A stretch of 64,000 nucleotides of DNA, from assembly GCF_019375555.1 (NCBI RefSeq), contig NZ_JAHXDN010000003.1, positions 372,001 to 436,000 of the forward strand, read 5' to 3'. Position numbers and translations under genes: made by a program. The notes below the pieces were generated by a model. That model was not told the origin of the DNA. It did no database searches and saw only the letters and a list, made by a program, of their open reading frames with translations. Source of the DNA: Roseobacter insulae (GTDB lineage Bacteria; Pseudomonadota; Alphaproteobacteria; Rhodobacterales; Rhodobacteraceae). Below, in pieces: positions 60,076 to 64,000 of this stretch. Each line of letters starts with the position of its first letter. Within the stretch, counting starts at the first letter, position 1.

Positions 60076-61059
60076 GTGAGCTCTGTCGCCCTCCCAATTG
60101 ATTTGACGCCGCCCGTGTTGCTGGCGCCGATGGCAGGAATCACCGATTTGCCGTTCCGGACGCTTGTTGCAAGCTTTGGGGCGGGCCTTGTGGTTTCGGA
60201 AATGGTGGCCAGTCACGATATGCTGAATGCCCGCCCCGGCAGCCGGGAAAAGGCAGAGCTGGGGCTGGGGGCCGTTGGCACCGCCGTTCAGCTTGCGGGG
60301 CGCGAAGCTGCCCCGATGGCGGAAGCCGCGCGCATGGTTGCGGGGCAGGGCGCGCAGGTGATCGACATCAACATGGGATGCCCGGCAAAAAAGGTGACCC
60401 AGGGCTACTCCGGTTCTGCGCTGATGCGCACGGCGGACCACGCTTTGACGTTGATCGAGGCCGTGGTGAAGGCCGTGGATATCCCGGTTACCCTGAAAAC
60501 CCGGTTGGGCTGGGATGATCAGATGCGCAACGCACCGGAGATTGCGCGACGCGCCGAGGCGGCAGGCACTCAGATGATCACCATACACGGGCGTACGCGG
60601 TGCCAGTTTTACAAGGGGCAGGCGGACTGGATGGCGATTGCCGCAGTCAAGGAGGCCGTCAACATCCCCGTGATCGCCAATGGTGATATCGTTGACAGCG
60701 CCACCGCGCACCGTGCCTTGCAACACTCCGGTGCCGATGGGGTCATGGTCGGGCGGGGCGCGCGGGGAAAGCCGTGGTTGCTGGCGCAGATCGCCCACGC
60801 CCTGTTTGACCGCAACGCGCCGACCATCCCGCAGGGCAGGCAGCTGGCCGAAATGGTGCAGGCGCATTACGAGGCGATGATCCGGTTTTACGGCCCCGAA
60901 CTTGGCTTTCGTGTCGCGCGAAAACACCTCGGCTGGTACATGGATACCTGCCGTACGCCCGCGGATGTCCGGCGCGCGGTTTTGACCGCGCCCAACATCA
61001 CGACCACCTTGTCGCTGGTGGGCGAGGCCTGCGACGTCGACACGCGGGTGGCCGCATGA
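60076..61059 (+). CDS. dusB: tRNA-dihydrouridine synthase DusB (NifR3)
   Basis: DusB reduces uridine in tRNA with FMN. The start is GTG 60076. The 327-residue barrel protein has LAPMAGITDLPFR and the catalytic Cys102 in NMGCPAKKV. It lies at the head of the ntr operon, where it was named nifR3 in Rhodobacter capsulatus; its stop overlaps the ntrB start (ATGA). Confidence 0.96.
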   Translation: MSSVALPIDLTPPVLLAPMAGITDLPFRTLVASFGAGLVVSEMVASHDMLNARPGSREKAELGLGAVGTAVQLAGREAAPMAEAARMVAGQGAQVIDINMGCPAKKVTQGYSGSALMRTADHALTLIEAVVKAVDIPVTLKTRLGWDDQMRNAPEIARRAEAAGTQMITIHGRTRCQFYKGQADWMAIAAVKEAVNIPVIANGDIVDSATAHRALQHSGADGVMVGRGARGKPWLLAQIAHALFDRNAPTIPQGRQLAEMVQAHYEAMIRFYGPELGFRVARKHLGWYMDTCRTPADVRRAVLTAPNITTTLSLVGEACDVDTRVAA

Positions 61060-62135
61060 ACTCTGACAAGGCGATCTGGGCCAGCCTGCCGATCCCGACG
61101 CTGATCATCGGGCCGGACAATCTGATTGTCGACATCAATTCAGCCGCCGAGGGCTTTCTCAACGTCTCTGCCAAATCCGTGCGCGACGCGCCGGTCTGGG
61201 ACCAGATCGCCGTCAATGACCCGCTGGAAGCCGCCTTTGAGCGGGCGCGGTCCAGCAACACGCCGCTTTTCGTCAACGATGTCGACGTTGGCAGCGGCCA
61301 GAGAGCGCCCATGCAATCGGACCTTCAGGTTGCGCCGCTGGTGGGCAACCCCGGCCATATGATCCTGATGATCTCGCCGCGCGAACTGGCGGGGCGCATG
61401 ACGCAGAACCACTCCGTCAAATCGGCCGCGAAATCGGCGATCGGGATGGCTGAAATGCTGGCTCACGAAATCAAGAACCCGCTGGCCGGCATTACCGGGG
61501 CCGCGCAGTTGCTGAGCATGAACCTGGGCGCGGATGATCTTGAACTGACCGACCTGATCGTCGAGGAAAGCCGCCGGATCGTGAAGCTGTTGGGGCAGGT
61601 CGAACAGTTTGGCAACCTGTCGGTGCCGGACTTCAAGCCGGTGAATATCCACGACGTGCTGGACCGCGCGCGCCGCTCGGCCCTGCTGGGATTCGGTGCG
61701 CATATGAAGATCGTGGAGGACTACGACCCCTCCCTGCCGCTCGCCTTCGGCGATCCCGATCAGTTGCTGCAGGTCATCCTGAACCTGCTGAAAAACGCGT
61801 CCGAAGCCTCGGGCGGGGCGGCGGGCACCATTCGTCTGCACAGCTATTTCGAGCATTCCTTTCGCCTGCGCCGGTCCGATGGATCGGGCAAATCGCTGCC
61901 CCTGCAGATCGAGATCATCGATGATGGCCCCGGCCTGCCCGAAAACATCAAGGGCGATGTCTTTGACCCGTTCGTATCGGGCAAGGATAACGGCACCGGT
62001 CTGGGGCTGGCGCTCGTCAGCAAGATCATTTCCGATCACGACGGGTGGATATCGGTCACCTCGGTGCCCGGCAAAACCGTCTTTCGCATTTCATTGTCAC
62101 GCGCGCCCGAAGGGGCACGCGCAGACGACACCTAG
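61056..62135 (+). CDS. ntrB: Nitrogen regulation sensor kinase NtrB
   Basis: NtrB phosphorylates NtrC when nitrogen is low and is controlled by PII. The 359-residue protein has an N-terminal PAS domain (LIIGPDNLIVDINSAAEGFL) and the phosphorylated His137 in MLAHEIKNPLAGI. The N and G boxes NLLKNASEA, DDGPGLPENI and GTGLGLALVSKI follow. It has no membrane helix, as expected. ntrC follows 12 nt later. Confidence 0.96.
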   Translation: MNSDKAIWASLPIPTLIIGPDNLIVDINSAAEGFLNVSAKSVRDAPVWDQIAVNDPLEAAFERARSSNTPLFVNDVDVGSGQRAPMQSDLQVAPLVGNPGHMILMISPRELAGRMTQNHSVKSAAKSAIGMAEMLAHEIKNPLAGITGAAQLLSMNLGADDLELTDLIVEESRRIVKLLGQVEQFGNLSVPDFKPVNIHDVLDRARRSALLGFGAHMKIVEDYDPSLPLAFGDPDQLLQVILNLLKNASEASGGAAGTIRLHSYFEHSFRLRRSDGSGKSLPLQIEIIDDGPGLPENIKGDVFDPFVSGKDNGTGLGLALVSKIISDHDGWISVTSVPGKTVFRISLSRAPEGARADDT

Positions 62136-62147
62136 GAGAACGCAGAC

Positions 62148-63512
62148 ATGGATGGCACAGTACTCGTTGCTGACGACGACAGAACGATCCGTACGGTTCT
62201 GACCCAGGCCCTGACACGGGCGGGGTGCAAGGTTCATGCCACCTCCAGCCTGACGACCCTGATGCGCTGGGTCGGCGAGGGCAAAGGCGATGTTGTGATC
62301 TCTGACGTGATGATGCCGGATGGCAACGGGCTGGAAATGCTGCCGAAGATCGCCGAAGATCGACCGGGTTTGCCGGTGATCGTCATCTCGGCGCAGAACA
62401 CCATCATGACGGCCATTCAGGCCGCGGAAGCCGAGGCCTACGACTACCTGCCCAAACCGTTTGATCTGCCGGACCTGATGAAACGGACGGCGCGCGCGCT
62501 GGAGACCAGACCCCAGGGGCGGAACGCGGTGATGGAATCGGACGGACGCCCGGACGAGCTGCCGCTGGTTGGGCGCACGGCGGTGATGCAATCGCTCTAC
62601 AGGGTGGTCGCCCGGGTGATGAATACCGATCTGCCGGTGTTGATCTGGGGAGAATCGGGCACGGGTAAATCGCTGATCGCACGGGCAATCCACGACTTTT
62701 CCGACCGGCGCAACCTGCCTTTCATCACGGCGGCATCGACCGATCTGCAGGATCTCGAAGGGCCCGCCCGGCTGCTGGCACGGGTCAAGGGGGGCACGCT
62801 TCTGATCGAGGAAATCGGCGATCTGCCCGCGGAGCTGCAGGCCCGGCTGGTGCATATGATGGACACACCCGGTGAATACCAGCCGCGGTTTCTGGCAACC
62901 AGCCAGTCGGACCTGAACGATGCGATGGAAGCAGGACAGGTTCGCAAGGATCTTTACTACCGGCTGAGCGGTGCAACGCTGACCGTCCCGGCATTGCGCG
63001 AACGGGTGGACGATATCCCCGTGCTGGCGGATTACTTCCTCGCGAAAGCCGAAGCCGCCGGCGGCGCGCATCGGCAGCTCTCCGCGCAGGCGGGCGAGAT
63101 TTTCCGCAATTACAGCTGGCCCGGCAATGTCCGGCAGTTGGAAAACGCCATCCGCCGTCTGGGTCTGACTAGCCGTGCGCTGGAGATATCGGCAAGCGAG
63201 GTGGAGCAGGTTCTGGGCGCGCAACCCGATCTGGAGCCGATGCGCGCGGCCGGCAATACCGAAAAACTGGGCACCTCAGTGGAACGACACCTGCGCCGGT
63301 ATTTCGACCTGCACGGGAATATGTTGCCGCCTGCGGGTCTCTACGCACGGATTCTGCGGGAAGTCGAAGCGCCTCTGATCGAAATTGCATTGGAAGCGAC
63401 CGGTGGAAATCAGGCTAAATGCGCGGATTTGCTGGGAATTAACCGAAATACCCTGCGCAAGAAGATCACTGACCTCGATATTGAGGTGACACGCCGCCGC
63501 AAATTGATGTAA
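62148..63512 (+). CDS. ntrC: Nitrogen response regulator NtrC, GAFTGA loop missing
   Basis: The 454-residue protein has a receiver with Asp53, an AAA+ domain with Walker A GESGTGKS (168-175) and Walker B-like [10 protein letters not shown] (215-224), and a Fis-type HTH ([20 protein letters not shown]). Between PF (191-192) and GGTLL the segment is about 19 residues shorter than in E. coli NtrC and the GAFTGA motif is absent. In R. capsulatus the same loss goes with activation of sigma-70 RNA polymerase, so I infer the same here. The ribosome site is AGGAG. Confidence 0.95.
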   Translation: MDGTVLVADDDRTIRTVLTQALTRAGCKVHATSSLTTLMRWVGEGKGDVVISDVMMPDGNGLEMLPKIAEDRPGLPVIVISAQNTIMTAIQAAEAEAYDYLPKPFDLPDLMKRTARALETRPQGRNAVMESDGRPDELPLVGRTAVMQSLYRVVARVMNTDLPVLIWGESGTGKSLIARAIHDFSDRRNLPFITAASTDLQDLEGPARLLARVKGGTLLIEEIGDLPAELQARLVHMMDTPGEYQPRFLATSQSDLNDAMEAGQVRKDLYYRLSGATLTVPALRERVDDIPVLADYFLAKAEAAGGAHRQLSAQAGEIFRNYSWPGNVRQLENAIRRLGLTSRALEISASEVEQVLGAQPDLEPMRAAGNTEKLGTSVERHLRRYFDLHGNMLPPAGLYARILREVEAPLIEIALEATGGNQAKCADLLGINRNTLRKKITDLDIEVTRRRKLM

Positions 63513-63612
63513 AACCGCCACACAAAGCGTGGCCATTGGGGGACACCCCGATCAGGACCACAAGATAAAGCGGTTCGGCGCGATAGCGCCACATCATTGG
63601 TGAGGGCATCGG

Positions 63613-64000
63613 GTGACTCCCCGTGTAGAAAGGACACTATGGCTTCGGCTCGGGCGTTTGCGCCGGATCAGGCGCGTGCGCAATGCGGCGACGTTGGGGT
63701 TGGTCGTTCTCGGGCCGGTACTTGCCCTCTCGACCTACCTCGTTCTGGGGCCTTTCGGGCAGACGGGCAACACGCTTGGTTTGCGGCTGATCCTGCTGGC
63801 CGATATCGTCTACATTCTGGTGGTCGCCGCGCTGGTGCTCGCACAGGTCGGTCGTCTGATCGCGGCGCGGCGCGCCAAATCCGCCGGATCCCGATTACAC
63901 CTGCGGCTGACCGGCGTGTTTGCCCTGCTGGCGCTCATTCCGACGGTCACCGTGGCGATCTTTGCCGGTCTGACCATCAATGTCGGGCTTGAGGGATGGT
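63613..64000 (+). CDS. ntrY: Sensor kinase NtrY, N-terminal part (cut by window edge)
   Basis: The frame from GTG 63613 (after GAGGG) runs to the window end without a stop. It gives a basic start (TPRVERTLWLRLGRLRRIRR) and hydrophobic helices (TLGLVVLGPVLALSTYLVLG, LADIVYILVVAALVLAQVG, VFALLALIPTVTVAIFAGLT). This is the NtrY membrane sensor opening and fits its place after ntrBC. A competing frame starting at ATG 63639 encodes an Arg/Ala/Gly-rich peptide and is rejected. Only the sensor end is visible; the kinase part lies outside. Confidence 0.88.
   Translation, partial: MTPRVERTLWLRLGRLRRIRRVRNAATLGLVVLGPVLALSTYLVLGPFGQTGNTLGLRLILLADIVYILVVAALVLAQVGRLIAARRAKSAGSRLHLRLTGVFALLALIPTVTVAIFAGLTINVGLEGW

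Noticed and set aside
63639-63992. Alternative frame from ATG 63639 at the ntrY start
   Set aside because: It is Arg/Ala/Gly-rich, while the frame from GTG 63613 gives NtrY-like membrane helices and follows a good ribosome site.

Overview
The window looks like a chromosomal segment of an alphaproteobacterium of the order Rhodobacterales, most likely the marine Roseobacter group. The evidence is the GC-rich, tightly packed coding, a sciP-ctrA pair, the dusB-ntrB-ntrC-ntrY order, LpxI in place of LpxH, an NtrC that lacks the sigma-54 contact loop (as described for Rhodobacter capsulatus), MetA with the acetyl-type residue, an MttB-family methyltransferase, and the DUF6456/DUF6477/DUF1127 families. 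I see no insertion sequence, prophage, CRISPR array, rRNA or tRNA gene. Almost every gene appears intact. The exceptions are the two genes cut by the window edges (a membrane protein at 2..379 and ntrY from 63613).

Layout. 1-6.7 kb: end of a membrane protein, a small exported protein, then a peptide-type ABC importer (fused double ATPase and two permeases) with no adjacent binding-protein gene, next to an AraC regulator. 6.8-20 kb: miaA diverging from a long envelope block, pyrH-frr-uppS-cdsA-dxr-rseP-(43-aa protein)-bamA-skp-fabZ-lpxA-lpxI-lpxB. It couples isoprenoid carrier synthesis, phospholipid synthesis, outer-membrane protein assembly and lipid A synthesis. 20-29 kb: mnmA, the cell-cycle pair sciP-ctrA, ligA-recG, a small membrane protein behind an SOS-type operator, and a soluble chemoreceptor. 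28.7-33.3 kb: an IscU-like scaffold, hisI, gluQ, a methyltransferase, trmFO and a thioesterase. 33.3-41 kb: glycolipid-binding-domain protein, a DUF1127 gene diverging from a MocR regulator, a zinc-ribbon/membrane pair, rplM-rpsI, a Hint-domain protein, and tetR-ppk2.

41-49 kb: hydrolase-metA, a Roseobacter-type P-loop ATPase, two EamA exporters flanking a FadL-type porin, and guaA. 49-53.6 kb: an MttB-family methyltransferase, DUF6477 and DUF6456 genes on either side of a CtrA-like site, and lipA. 53.7-59.9 kb: a short unknown protein, two c-type cytochromes, hpt, a RatA/Coq10-type protein, an MmgE/PrpD protein, and the overlapping run ispD-ispF-pgpA-pncC. 60-64 kb: dusB-ntrB-ntrC-ntrY, the nitrogen-control operon.

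The most interesting signals are: (a) a GTTC-N7-GTTC SOS operator in front of an unannotated 42-residue membrane protein right after recG, reminiscent in architecture of the Caulobacter SOS division inhibitors; (b) an NtrC missing its GAFTGA loop; (c) a CtrA-type box in front of the DUF6456 gene; (d) nested inverted repeats between a MocR regulator and a DUF1127 gene; and (e) a long structured intergenic hairpin upstream of trmFO. All functions are read from sequence alone, and no database search was run.
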